Translations under genes and position numbers: made by a program
Shown here: piece by piece, positions 1-7,444 of the stretch
Position numbering within the stretch: position 1 is the stretch's first letter
Layout of the letters: each line of letters starts with the position of its first letter
The notes under the pieces: model-generated
What the model saw: the letters and a program-made list of their open reading frames with translations, nothing else
Told to the model about the DNA's origin: nothing
The model's database searches: none
DNA from: Gammaproteobacteria bacterium UBA2810
GTDB taxonomy: Bacteria; Pseudomonadota; Gammaproteobacteria; Enterobacterales; Succinivibrionaceae
Assembly (NCBI GenBank): GCA_002351705.1
Contig: DEHC01000036.1
Location: 48,123 to 96,310 of the forward strand
Direction: 5' to 3'
DNA: 48,188 bases

Positions 1-429
1 CTGATCCGCGACTTCTCCGAAAAGTGGAAGGGCAACGGCCTTGTAATGGACAACTGCTTCAGGATTGTCGCAGGCGTCGCAGACGAGGATACCCTCCAGA
101 AGGTCAGGAAGCTCATGGAGACCTCACCTGACTTCAGGTGGGACAACCCGAACCGCGTCAGATCCCTTGCCGGCACCTTCATCATGTCGAACCCCTATGC
201 CTTCAACGAGATTTCCGGAAGCGGCTACGACTTCATGACCGAGGTCATGGAGAAGCTCAATGACATCAACCCGCAGACCGGAGCGAGGATCTTTACTCCG
301 TGGATGTTCTTCCGCAGGCTTGACCCGAGGAGGCAGGAGATGATCCGCTCACGCCTTGAGAAGATGCAGAACATGAAGAACATCTCCCCTGATCTCTACG
401 AGAAGATCAAGAACGCTCTGGCCGGCTGA
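1..429 (+). CDS. pepN: Aminopeptidase N, C-terminal part (partial at window start)
   Basis: The reading frame is open from base 1 and gives about 142 residues. They match the extreme C-terminus of gammaproteobacterial aminopeptidase N: a NPNRVRSLAGTF stretch, then SNPYAFNE, GSGYDFM and a closing SPDLYEKIKNALAG, where E. coli PepN ends with a similar LSGDLYEKITKALA. This is the all-helical C-terminal domain; the zinc-binding HExxH catalytic domain lies outside the window. PepN is a broad-specificity cytosolic M1 metallopeptidase that finishes degradation of short peptides. The adjacent pyrD agrees with the E. coli pepN-pyrD neighbourhood. Identification is from recalled sequence similarity plus synteny. 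Confidence 0.93.
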   Translation: MIRDFSEKWKGNGLVMDNCFRIVAGVADEDTLQKVRKLMETSPDFRWDNPNRVRSLAGTFIMSNPYAFNEISGSGYDFMTEVMEKLNDINPQTGARIFTPWMFFRRLDPRRQEMIRSRLEKMQNMKNISPDLYEKIKNALAG

Positions 430-440
430 CGGGGAAACTG

Positions 441-683
441 GTGAAGACTTACGATTTCACTGCTGACTTTGACGAGGAGCAGATCCGGCTGATTTACAGC
501 GGGGCGGCAAGGAACATCATGGTCACCACAACGGAGGGGCTCAGGATTGAGCTCCCTGCCATGAGGTTCAGGAGCTTTGTCACGAGGGACGGGCTCCACG
601 GATCGTTCCGTCTGGTGACGGATGACAGCAACCGTTTTATTGATCTTGAGAGGCTCGGAGGGGATAGCGGCTATGTTGTATGA
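441..683 (+). CDS. DUF2835 family small protein
   Basis: An 80-residue soluble protein with no signal peptide or membrane segment. The pattern IELPAMRFRSFVTRDGLHG followed by FRLVTDDSNRFIDLERL matches my memory of DUF2835, small conserved gammaproteobacterial proteins (IQLPAMHFRPFLTSEGIHGRF type). The function is unknown. Translation starts at GTG, 11 bases after the pepN stop and behind a GGGGAA ribosome-binding site. The 3' end overlaps the start of pyrD by 11 bases, so pepN, this gene and pyrD are probably co-transcribed and this gene may be translationally coupled to pyrD. Family membership is likely; any role in pyrimidine metabolism would be guesswork. Confidence 0.8.
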   Translation: MKTYDFTADFDEEQIRLIYSGAARNIMVTTTEGLRIELPAMRFRSFVTRDGLHGSFRLVTDDSNRFIDLERLGGDSGYVV

Positions 684-1689
684 GCATGTAATAAGGCCGG
701 CGCTGTTCTGCCTTGATGCGGAAAGGGCGCACGGGCTTACCATGTCGATGATGTCCGCGGCGCAGGCGCTGGGCTTCGGCAGGCTTTTCATGAAGTCCAT
801 CCCGGAGGACCCGGTCGAGGTCATGGGGCTTAAGTTCCCGAACAGGCTCGGGCTCGCCGCCGGGCTCGACAAGAACGGCGAGGCGGTTGACGCATTCGGG
901 GCCCTCGGGTTCGGCTTCATCGAGACCGGAACGGTGACGCCCTCCGCGCAGCCAGGAAACCCGAAGCCGAGGCTATTCCGCCTTGTCAGTGAGCAGAGCA
1001 TCATCAACCGCATGGGCTTCAACAATCACGGGGCGGAGAACCTCGTGAAGAATGTGACCGGACGGCGCTATAAGGGGATCCTCGGCATCAACATCGGGCG
1101 GAACAATACGACCCCGCTCGAGAAGGCAGGCGATGACTATGCCGCGTGCCTCAGGACCGTCTACGACTCCGCGGATTACGTTACGGTGAACGTCTCCTGC
1201 CCGAATACCCCGGGGCTCGTGAAGCTGCAGGACGCAGGATCACTTAAGCCTCTTCTCACTAAGATCCTCACGGAGCGCGACACTCTTGCCGCGGAGAAGG
1301 GCAGAAAGGTTCCGGTCGCCGTGAAGATTTCACCTGACCTTCAGAAGGACGCGCTTCTTGCTGCCGCTGACGTGATCGCCGAGTGCGGCGCGGATGCGGT
1401 TATTGCCACCAACACCACGACGTCGAGGGACAGCGTTTCCGGCAACCCTCTCTCCTCCGAGAATGGCGGACTCAGCGGCGCGGCGCTCAGGGATAAGAGC
1501 ACCGAGGCGATAAGGATCCTGAACGGGCATCTGCAGAAAAAAATTCCTATTATCGGAGTGGGCGGAGTCTTCTCCGGCGCCGACGCAAAGGAAAAAATTG
1601 AGGCAGGAGCCTCTCTGGTGGAAATTTTCAGCTCGCTGATCTATCGCGGACCGGGAGTCGTAAAAAAAATTTTACGGGAATTGAAATAA
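673..1689 (+). CDS. pyrD: Dihydroorotate dehydrogenase (quinone), class 2
   Basis: Oxidises dihydroorotate to orotate with FMN, passing electrons to membrane quinone in de novo pyrimidine synthesis. The protein has 338 residues (E. coli 336). It starts MLYEHVIRPALFCLD, the amphipathic membrane-contacting helix of class 2 enzymes, at the ATG preceded by GGAGGGG; an in-frame ATG at 622 is too far upstream and not in the family. Visible motifs are NRLGLAAGLDKNGE (60s), NRMGFNNHG (112-120) and GVGGVFSG near the end. The catalytic-base motif reads NVSCPNTPG, so residue 176 is Cys where class 2 enzymes normally carry Ser. The last 50 or so codons switch from AAG to AAA lysines and are unusually A-rich compared with the rest of the gene. 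Confidence 0.96.
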   Translation: MLYEHVIRPALFCLDAERAHGLTMSMMSAAQALGFGRLFMKSIPEDPVEVMGLKFPNRLGLAAGLDKNGEAVDAFGALGFGFIETGTVTPSAQPGNPKPRLFRLVSEQSIINRMGFNNHGAENLVKNVTGRRYKGILGINIGRNNTTPLEKAGDDYAACLRTVYDSADYVTVNVSCPNTPGLVKLQDAGSLKPLLTKILTERDTLAAEKGRKVPVAVKISPDLQKDALLAAADVIAECGADAVIATNTTTSRDSVSGNPLSSENGGLSGAALRDKSTEAIRILNGHLQKKIPIIGVGGVFSGADAKEKIEAGASLVEIFSSLIYRGPGVVKKILRELK

Positions 1690-1723
1690 AAAATTTTTTG
1701 CTACACAATGCAAAAAATTTTTT
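1688..1723 (+). terminator. AT-rich perfect inverted repeat after pyrD
   Basis: Two 14-base arms (1688-1701 and 1710-1723) are perfect reverse complements separated by 8 bases. Each arm also contains the self-complementary AAAAAATTTTTT. The left arm overlaps the last two bases of the pyrD stop codon. It ends in six T, so it could be a weak intrinsic terminator, but the stem has only two G-C pairs. A bent-DNA or promoter-upstream role for zapC is the alternative. Confidence 0.5.
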
Positions 1724-1801
1724 CTGGACAGTTGTTTGATCTGCTGGTTATGAGATAATCAGACAGCGCTGTTTAAATACAAGAATAACGAGAATGCGGC
1801 T

Positions 1802-2359
1802 ATGAGTCTTAAGTGCGTCAAGGTTGATAAAAACTGGAAATGGTTCGTTGAAAAGGGCAAGATCGCGCTTAGGATCAACGACGGATACAAGTTCTATTCC
1901 GCATACCGCGAGAGCCAGATAGACCCAGCACTTGCCAAACCCTTTGAGTTCAGCGCAGATGACAGCATGTATTTCTATCATTTCCGCGAGTGCCTCAGCG
2001 ATCATCCATATGATTTCCTTGAGCATCACCAGGTTGCCCTGAACGCTCTTACCGCAGAGCATTTCATCCACACCGCAGAGGATCTCAGCAGTGTGCTCGT
2101 GAAGAGAAATGACTCAGGTAACAGGTTCAAGTCGGGCAGCATAGTCCGCGGCAGCCTGACCGGGGCATACTCCGGCACCGTCGAGTTCATTGTCCTCCGT
2201 GCAGAGACCGACGGCAAGCTTGCCTGCATGGTGATTGGCGGCAATACCGCAGGGCTCTCGTTCTGCCCGAAGTTTGCCGTATACTTCGCTGATCAGGACA
2301 GGCTGTATTCCGCAGCTGTAGGCTCGGAGTTCATGGACATCCTGGCAAACGACAGGTAA
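1802..2359 (+). CDS. zapC: Cell division protein ZapC-like
   Basis: A 185-residue cytosolic protein with no signal or membrane segment. It aligns by eye with E. coli ZapC (180 aa), an FtsZ-binding protein that promotes Z-ring bundling: KNWKWFVEKGKIALRINDG corresponds to DNWRWYYDE..MMLDLANG, SADDSMYFYHF to VDDAALYFSF, HHQVALNALTA to AELVLNALVA, and the end FMDILANDR to IKIMNDR. In E. coli zapC (ycbW) directly follows pyrD, as here. The ATG at 1802 lacks a strong ribosome-binding site. The overall match is divergent, so the family call is good but not certain. A decayed partial copy of the 3' half lies at 3545-3667. Confidence 0.75.
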   Translation: MSLKCVKVDKNWKWFVEKGKIALRINDGYKFYSAYRESQIDPALAKPFEFSADDSMYFYHFRECLSDHPYDFLEHHQVALNALTAEHFIHTAEDLSSVLVKRNDSGNRFKSGSIVRGSLTGAYSGTVEFIVLRAETDGKLACMVIGGNTAGLSFCPKFAVYFADQDRLYSAAVGSEFMDILANDR

Positions 2360-2461
2360 GTCACACCCCTGCTTCATAATCTGAAGGCCTTGCCGGTGAA
2401 AAAGTCGGATTAGGGAAGGATGCAGGGATACAGAAAATAATATTTCCAAGGACCGAATATG

Positions 2462-2498
2462 GCCATGCTGGAAACTCAATACCTGGCATGGCTTTTTT
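2462..2498 (+). terminator. Intrinsic terminator downstream of zapC
   Basis: GCCATGC (2462-2468) pairs with GCATGGC (2486-2492), followed by six T (2493-2498). It lies about 100 bases after the zapC stop. The stretch between them shows no convincing gene. The neighbouring minus-strand gene ends at 2513, so the hairpin separates two convergent units. Confidence 0.7.
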
Positions 2499-2512
2499 AG
2501 TTTTAAAATTAA

Positions 2513-3388
2513 TCAGTTATCGGTATCGCCAATGTATATTCTGGGTTTGTCCGGGTTAACCATCCTGTCAAAAGCTTCCATTACGTCTCCGTAATAGTAG
2601 ACCGGATGGGACGCACAGATTGCCGCAAAACGCTCCATGACACCATAATGTGGATCATTCCGGTCGAGCCTTATACCACCAGTCTGTGCAAGCATCCTGT
2701 ATTGCAGTTCATAGGCGAGAAGGACTGTCCTGAAAGTGAACTTACCAGGTTCAAGGCTCTTTAATGTAGCGATACGTTCTTTATGTTCATTCATGTTTGC
2801 GATGCAGCTGACCCCGGAGCATTGGTCATGATAGAGGCACGTCTCGCAGACCAGCTGGCTGATCTGCTGGTCTACCAGCTCTTCCTCTGTCGGAACCTCG
2901 TAAGACTCGATCTTACGGATATCAGAGATATCACGGAGCCCGTAGTCAATCAGCTTTCCGTCCTGCCCGCCGTGCTTCATGTAGCGATAGACCTCGGCGT
3001 TAAAGCTCAGGGATTCACCTGGCTGGAAGGCAGAGGTATCCTCCGTGCTGATCCAGACGTGATCCTCCTTGCCGTAAAACCCGTCACCGTCCCCATAAAG
3101 GCCTTCGATCATGATCCGTTTGAAAAGAACAGTTCCATCTAAGGCATTGACACGAGCTACCTGTCCCTTGAAATCACAGCTACAGCCATAGTAGTACGAC
3201 ATCTCAAAGTAGGTCCTGATTTTGCCGCAGGATCTTTCCTGGACTTCCAGATACTCGTCATAAGATTTGAAAGTTCCATTCTCCACGCTGTTAATGCTCT
3301 CCGGAGAAAAATTTATTATTCCTCCGTGGTATTTGAGCAAAGTGTCTTTCCTGTAGAACTCCCTCTTGAGTTTCTTCCATTCGCTCAT
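2513..3388 (-). CDS. Hypothetical protein with a four-cysteine cluster
   Basis: A 291-residue predicted cytosolic protein that I do not recognise. A good ribosome-binding site (GGAG) precedes the ATG and codon use fits coding sequence. The middle (about residues 70-140) alternates short strands (VARVNALDGTVLFKRIMIEG, GESLSFNAEVYRYMK) like a small beta-barrel or OB-like fold. Residues 181-195 hold CETCLYHDQCSGVSC, spacing C-x2-C-x5-C-x4-C, which could bind zinc or an iron-sulfur cluster. The C-terminal 80 residues look helical. It runs against its neighbours and sits between zapC and a broken second copy of the zapC 3' part, which suggests it came in with a local rearrangement. Confidence 0.75.
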   Translation of the reverse strand: MSEWKKLKREFYRKDTLLKYHGGIINFSPESINSVENGTFKSYDEYLEVQERSCGKIRTYFEMSYYYGCSCDFKGQVARVNALDGTVLFKRIMIEGLYGDGDGFYGKEDHVWISTEDTSAFQPGESLSFNAEVYRYMKHGGQDGKLIDYGLRDISDIRKIESYEVPTEEELVDQQISQLVCETCLYHDQCSGVSCIANMNEHKERIATLKSLEPGKFTFRTVLLAYELQYRMLAQTGGIRLDRNDPHYGVMERFAAICASHPVYYYGDVMEAFDRMVNPDKPRIYIGDTDN

Positions 3389-3544
3389 TTTTTAACTCCG
3401 CTAATAAGTGCTGCAAAACTGCAGCCTGACATATTAAGGAGTCTCTCTGCATAGAGAAATTGGAGTTCAGGCAGTAAGCTTCTCCGCTATTTTATCAGCA
3501 CAGGCTCTGGCTTTCCACGGCGGACTGCAATCGGACATTCCGCT
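3389..3544. other. Intergenic stretch upstream of the cysteine-cluster gene
   Basis: This holds the ribosome-binding site of the minus-strand gene and presumably its promoter. No convincing -35/-10 pair, RNA gene or open frame was found. The last 20 or so bases already resemble zapC, just before the clearly alignable remnant begins. Confidence 0.4.
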
Positions 3545-3667
3545 GCAGCCTCACCGGCGCATACTCCGGCACAGCAGGGTTCATGGCCTTCTGTACCGGG
3601 TCAGACGCAAGCTTGCCTGCATGGTGACAGGATCAGTGTTCGTGTATATTCTGACAACGGCAGGTAA
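3545..3667 (+). pseudogene. Remnant of a second zapC 3' portion
   Basis: Bases 3545-3627 (83 nt) align over their whole length with zapC bases 2151-2234 (84 nt), including shared CATACTCCGGCAC and GCAAGCTTGCCTGCATGGTGA blocks. The one-base difference breaks the frame. After a deletion, the final ACGGCAGGTAA (ending 3667) resembles the zapC end ACGACAGGTAA. It is therefore a non-coding relic of a duplicated zapC C-terminal region in direct orientation. The two copies bracket the minus-strand gene at 2513-3388. Confidence 0.75.
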
Positions 3668-3669
3668 AA

Positions 3670-3699
3670 ATCTTAATCCCTGTCCAGGCGGATTAAGAT
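3670..3699 (+). terminator. Perfect 10-bp hairpin after the zapC remnant
   Basis: ATCTTAATCC (3670-3679) pairs perfectly with GGATTAAGAT (3690-3699) across a 10-base loop. No T tract follows, so this is a hairpin or operator-like dyad rather than a clear terminator. The next 210 bases, up to the MATE gene, show no open frame that I would call. A short GCGGT-T-ACCGC palindrome lies near 3768. Confidence 0.4.
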
Positions 3700-3911
3700 C
3701 CCTCTTGCTGGTATAATGTGCGCCTTGCGGCGCTCATTTTTTTGCATTTGGATCAGCCGGGGTCATAGCGGTTACCGCAAACAAGTCCAGCTGGCCGGCT
3801 GGTTTCTGACTGTCCGCAAATCAATTCATAAAAGCTATACTCCTGGTTACGGCAGATTTCTCAGCAAAGCTGCAACATAGCCGGCATGTTTCATTTAAGG
3901 TGGTATGACAG

Positions 3912-5258
3912 ATGGCCAAGGCTGACTTTCTTCACGGATCGGTGATTCATGGTCTGCTGAACTTCATGGTCCCTGTCCTCGGGGCACTGCTTCTCCAGGC
4001 AGCCTACGGCGCAGCGGACGTATTTGTCATAGGCATGTTCTGCGACGCAGCGAGCCTCTCTGGCGTTGGGACCGGCAGCGTCGCCATGAACATCGTCATC
4101 TTTGGCCTGGTGAGCCTTGCCATGGGCTCTACTGTAGTCATAGGGCAGCATATCGGTGAGGGGGCTCAGGACAAGGCTGCGGATGCCGCAGGCGCGACGA
4201 TCGCGCTTTTTGCCATAATCTCGGTTATCGGCACCATTCTTATAGAGATTTTCACGCCCGAGATCCTGCATCTTCTGCGTGTGCCGGCTGAGGCATTTGA
4301 GAAAACCGAGATTTATTTCAGGATCTGCGTAGGCGGAACGGTGGTGATTACCGCCTACAATGTCATCTCCTGCATAATGAGGGGACTTGGCAACTCAAAG
4401 CTCCCGTTCCTTTTCGTGCTGATTGCCTGCGTTGTAAACATAGCAGGTGATTTCATACTCATCGGCGGCTTCGGCATGGACGTCGCGGGAGCTGCCATTG
4501 CGACTGTGTTCTCCCAGCTGGTTTCCGTGGTCGTCAGCGTCATAGTACTGAGGAAGGTCAAGTTCGGGATAGACTTTGCGAGAATCCGGCTCGGCTTCTA
4601 TCCGGAGGAGATGAAGAAGATCCTCAAAATCGGCATCCCGCTCATGGTTGAGGAGCTCACTGTTGAGGTGTCGTTCCTCGTGATGAACGCCATCATCAAC
4701 GCGATGGGGCTCATAGAGTCAGCTGGCTACGGCGTGGCGCAGAAGCTAATCGCGTTTGTCATGCTCATCCCGAGCGCGCTTATGCAGTCGGTCTCGGCGT
4801 TTGTCGCGCAGAACTTCGGCGCGCAGAACTACGCGAGAATCAAAGAGGGCTACAGGAAGTCCATCTTCGCCGGCACGGTGTTCTGCACCGGAGTGTTCCT
4901 CATCTCCTATTTCGGAGGCGGTCTGATGTCGAGGGCATTCACCTCGGATCCTGCGGTAATCAGGGCCTCGCACCTTTATATCCAGGGATTCTCGTTTGAC
5001 TGCATCCTGACCTGCTACCTCTTCGCGAGCATCGGTCTTCTCAACGGAACAGGGCACACATTCCCGGTACTCATGCAGGGAGTAACGTCCGCCATCATCG
5101 TAAGAATTCCCTCTGCTCTGCTCCTCAGCTCCATCGCGGGAGCTACGCTCTTCCATGTAGGGCTTGCCGCGCCTATCACTACCGTATACGGAATAGTGTT
5201 CTTCTGGGTAACAATTGTGATTATGAAGAGGCGGAAGACGGAGAAGGCTCTGCTCTGA
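3912..5258 (+). CDS. MATE family efflux transporter
   Basis: A 448-residue inner-membrane protein with about twelve hydrophobic segments in two similar halves, the usual MATE length. The N-terminus (FLHGSVIHGLLNFMVPVLGALLLQAAYGAADVFVIGMF) and the second-half start (KILKIGIPLMVEELTVEVSFLVMNAIIN) show the two MatE repeats, which have P-x(n)-A-D-x-F-V/I style signatures. MATE proteins export cationic drugs and metabolites in exchange for Na+ or H+. The start is the ATG at 3912 with AAGG about 12 bases upstream. It appears to be a single-gene unit. Substrate cannot be told from sequence. Confidence 0.92.
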   Translation: MAKADFLHGSVIHGLLNFMVPVLGALLLQAAYGAADVFVIGMFCDAASLSGVGTGSVAMNIVIFGLVSLAMGSTVVIGQHIGEGAQDKAADAAGATIALFAIISVIGTILIEIFTPEILHLLRVPAEAFEKTEIYFRICVGGTVVITAYNVISCIMRGLGNSKLPFLFVLIACVVNIAGDFILIGGFGMDVAGAAIATVFSQLVSVVVSVIVLRKVKFGIDFARIRLGFYPEEMKKILKIGIPLMVEELTVEVSFLVMNAIINAMGLIESAGYGVAQKLIAFVMLIPSALMQSVSAFVAQNFGAQNYARIKEGYRKSIFAGTVFCTGVFLISYFGGGLMSRAFTSDPAVIRASHLYIQGFSFDCILTCYLFASIGLLNGTGHTFPVLMQGVTSAIIVRIPSALLLSSIAGATLFHVGLAAPITTVYGIVFFWVTIVIMKRRKTEKALL

Positions 5259-5310
5259 TTAGCACCTGCCTCAGGGAGGGGCAGTTTCGTCATGTCAGAG
5301 GGCAGGGTAT

Positions 5311-5446
5311 TGCTCATTATTTGTGCATTTTCTGCCCTGATCATTTATTGTGCAGATTACCTGCACCATTAGTCTCTGCAGTGTGCTGCTCATTATTTGT
5401 ACATTTTATCCTGCTAATTTATTGTGCATATGATCTGTACCATGAG
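5311..5446. repeat. Imperfect tandem duplication, 76-nt period
   Basis: Two copies start TGCTCATTATTTGT at 5311 and 5387. Each continues with a CATTTT block, an ATTTATTGTGCA block and an ACCAT end, with scattered substitutions. No gene is convincing here: a 90-codon open frame at 5321-5593 crosses the repeat, has no ribosome-binding site and runs antisense into the small pseudogene. The repeat is AT-rich relative to its surroundings. Confidence 0.65.
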
Positions 5447-5540
5447 GAGCCGCAACGCCTCTGCAGAGTTTTATGTTTAATTTACTTCACCGGCTCCGCC
5501 TTCATGTTCTGTTCTGAGAGCATCAGCAGTCAGGGCAGTC

Positions 5541-5854
5541 TCAGTCCTCAAAGAGCAGGTTGCCGAGCAGCTCATGAAATGACTTTCCGCTGATAAACGG
5601 CATCTCAAGCAGCTTCCTGAAGTTGTCGCTGCTGATCACCTCATTGAAATCCGGCTGTGAGACTATGACGTACCTTTCGCCGAACGATGTGACCATATAT
5701 TCCCGGCCAAGATACCAGAACGGCGTCTCCACAGTGAGCAGCGGATCATCCGTGCGCTACTGCCGCTCATCCCAGCTCTGCCGCTCCTGATCTCCTCCAT
5801 GGTCAGCCTGCCGAGCCGGTTCCCGTTTGGAGCACGCTTCTGACTTCTTGTCAT
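5541..5854 (-). pseudogene. Small hypothetical gene interrupted by a frameshift
   Basis: Two overlapping minus-strand frames look like halves of one protein. The upstream half (from ATG at 5854) reads MTRSQKRAPNGNRLGRLTMEE. The downstream half, in another frame, starts just after a TAG near 5750 and reads TDDPLLTVETPFWYLGREYM, ending in HELLGNLLFED. The downstream half has a good protein-like pattern (strand WYLGREYMVTSFGERYVIV then helix). I do not recognise the family; an antitoxin-like or regulatory small protein is possible but unsupported. The alternative is a single 63-codon gene starting at the GTG at 5732. Confidence 0.4.
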
Positions 5855-5952
5855 TTTGCGCTCTGCAGTCTGTAAAAGGCACCCGGCCTGTTACTTGCGG
5901 AAGATTTTTTCGGCTGAAACTCACATTGAGGGCAGGGCAGTTTCTGTAAACG

Positions 5953-5977
5953 AAAAAAAGGCGGCCTTCCGGCCGCC
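5953..5977 (-). terminator. Intrinsic terminator of gap
   Basis: On the minus strand, GGCGGCC-GGAA-GGCCGCC (5960-5977) is followed by seven U (complement of the A run 5953-5959). It is a textbook rho-independent terminator about 30 bases after the gap stop. Confidence 0.93.
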
Positions 5978-6004
5978 TTCCTTTCTTAATACTCAGACTT
6001 TATA

Positions 6005-7039
6005 TTAGTTGAGCTCAGCGAAGTACTTGATGGTACGAACCATCTGAGAAGTGTAGGAGTTCTCGTTATCGTACCAGGAAACAACCTGAACCTCGTTGCC
6101 AACAACGGAGGTCTGGGTAGCATCGAAGAGTGAGCCGTATCTCATTCCGATAACATCGGAAGAAACGATAGGATCCTCGTTGTAGCCATAGGAAGGATTG
6201 TCCTTGGTAACCTTCTTCATGTACTCGTTGATCTCAGCAGCGGTAACAGCCTTCTTAACGGTAGCGGTAAGGAAGGTTGAAGAGCCGGTGAATACAGGTA
6301 CACGCTGAGCAGCGCCGATGAGCTTACCGTCGAGCTCAGGGAGAACCAGGCCGATAGCCTTGGCAGCACCGGAGGAGGTCGGGGTGATGTTGGCAGCGCC
6401 AGCACGGGATCTTCTGAGGTCACCCTTGCGCTGAGGGCCATCGAGGATCATCTGGTCGCCGGTGTAAGCGTGGATGGTTACCATGATGCCGGACTCAATG
6501 CCAGCGAGCTCGTTAAGAGCCTTGGCCATAGGAGCGAGGCAGTTGGTGGTGCAGGAAGCTGCGGAAATAACCTTATCATCCTTGGTGAGGGTGTCCTGGT
6601 TAACGCCGAAGACGATGGTCTTCATCTTCTTTCCAGCAGGAGCGGAAACAACAACCTTCTTGGCACCTGCATCGATGTGAGCGAATGCAAGAGGACGGCC
6701 GTTGGCATCATCCTTTACATAGAAGCCGGTGCACTCGAGAACTACGTCGATTCCGAGCTTGCCCCAAGGAAGATTCTTGGCATCCTTCTCAGCGTAGATC
6801 TTGATCTCGTGTCCGTCAACGGTGATGGAATCCTCGCCGGAGGTAACGGTGTGCTTGTTCTCGCCGATGTGGCCGCAGTAGCCGCCCTGAGCAGTATCAT
6901 ACTTCAGGAGGTTAGCAAGCATAGCAGGCTTGGTCAGATCGTTGATAGCAACGACATCATAGCCCTCAGCACCGAACATCTGACGGAAAGCGAGACGACC
7001 GATACGGCCGAATCCATTAATCGCAACTCTTACAGTCAT
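6005..7039 (-). CDS. gap: Glyceraldehyde-3-phosphate dehydrogenase, type I
   Basis: Converts glyceraldehyde 3-phosphate, NAD+ and phosphate to 1,3-bisphosphoglycerate in glycolysis. The 344 residues begin VRVAINGFGRIGRLAFRQ, the Rossmann fold. The catalytic motif SAASCTTNCLAPMAKAL carries the active-site Cys, and VSWYDNENSYTSQMV closes the protein. Asp in AINDL favours NAD+. The S-loop reads TIHAYTGDQMILDGPQRKGDLRRSRAGAANI, closer to clostridial or lactobacillal enzymes (IHAYTGDQ) than to E. coli GapA (VHATTATQKTVDGP), so the gene may have been acquired by transfer. A strong promoter and AAGGTGA ribosome-binding site precede it, and codon use is highly biased, as expected for an abundant enzyme. 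Confidence 0.97.
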   Translation of the reverse strand: MTVRVAINGFGRIGRLAFRQMFGAEGYDVVAINDLTKPAMLANLLKYDTAQGGYCGHIGENKHTVTSGEDSITVDGHEIKIYAEKDAKNLPWGKLGIDVVLECTGFYVKDDANGRPLAFAHIDAGAKKVVVSAPAGKKMKTIVFGVNQDTLTKDDKVISAASCTTNCLAPMAKALNELAGIESGIMVTIHAYTGDQMILDGPQRKGDLRRSRAGAANITPTSSGAAKAIGLVLPELDGKLIGAAQRVPVFTGSSTFLTATVKKAVTAAEINEYMKKVTKDNPSYGYNEDPIVSSDVIGMRYGSLFDATQTSVVGNEVQVVSWYDNENSYTSQMVRTIKYFAELN

Positions 7040-7444
7040 TTTTCACCTTATGTAACAATATCCAAGGTCCGTTGGGACCTCCCTGAAACTCCTTTTATTA
7101 TAAGGACGTTTTTACGGGTTCTCAAGACGCTAATCATTCGGTTTTTAAAAATATTTGGTCATTTTTCTGTAAATTTAATCTGATTTGCGATATCCTATCA
7201 ATCAGATATGATAGGTAGTAAATATTAATGCAGAATTTACATATCTGCCTCATTTTTGTTACATCTCTGCAGATATAATGTTCTTCTGCCTGAAAACAGT
7301 GCATGTATCATAACAGTGCCTGTCCGGGCATCGGGGCATCGCGGGGATTGAGGCATCTGCACGATAATTGCATATGCCGAGAGATGTTCTGAACATATAT
7401 AAGAATAAAAAAACTGGTCTCACTGCTGTTTCGGAGAACTTGCA
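7040..7444. other. Divergent gap-relA intergenic region
   Basis: About 400 bases hold the gap promoter (minus strand) and presumably the relA promoter. Near relA an AT-rich CATATATAAG at 7395-7403 is a possible -10, but no -35 with proper spacing was found. No RNA gene or other open frame is supported. Confidence 0.5.
7097..7125 (-). promoter_or_regulatory. Sigma-70 promoter of gap
   Basis: Read on the minus strand: -35 TTGAGA (complement of 7120-7125), a 17-base spacer, -10 TATAAT (complement of 7097-7102). Five of six and six of six consensus bases with ideal spacing. It lies about 60 bases upstream of the gap start codon. Confidence 0.8.

Noticed and set aside
2459..2500. 13-codon frame after AAGGA, overlapping the zapC terminator
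   Set aside because: Too short and made of terminator stem sequence; probably chance.
5321..5593. 90-codon plus-strand frame across the tandem repeat
   Set aside because: No ribosome-binding site, low-quality composition, and it covers repeat copies rather than a conserved protein.
6470..7183. 237-codon plus-strand frame opposite gap
   Set aside because: gap is certain on the other strand and its codon bias creates this shadow.
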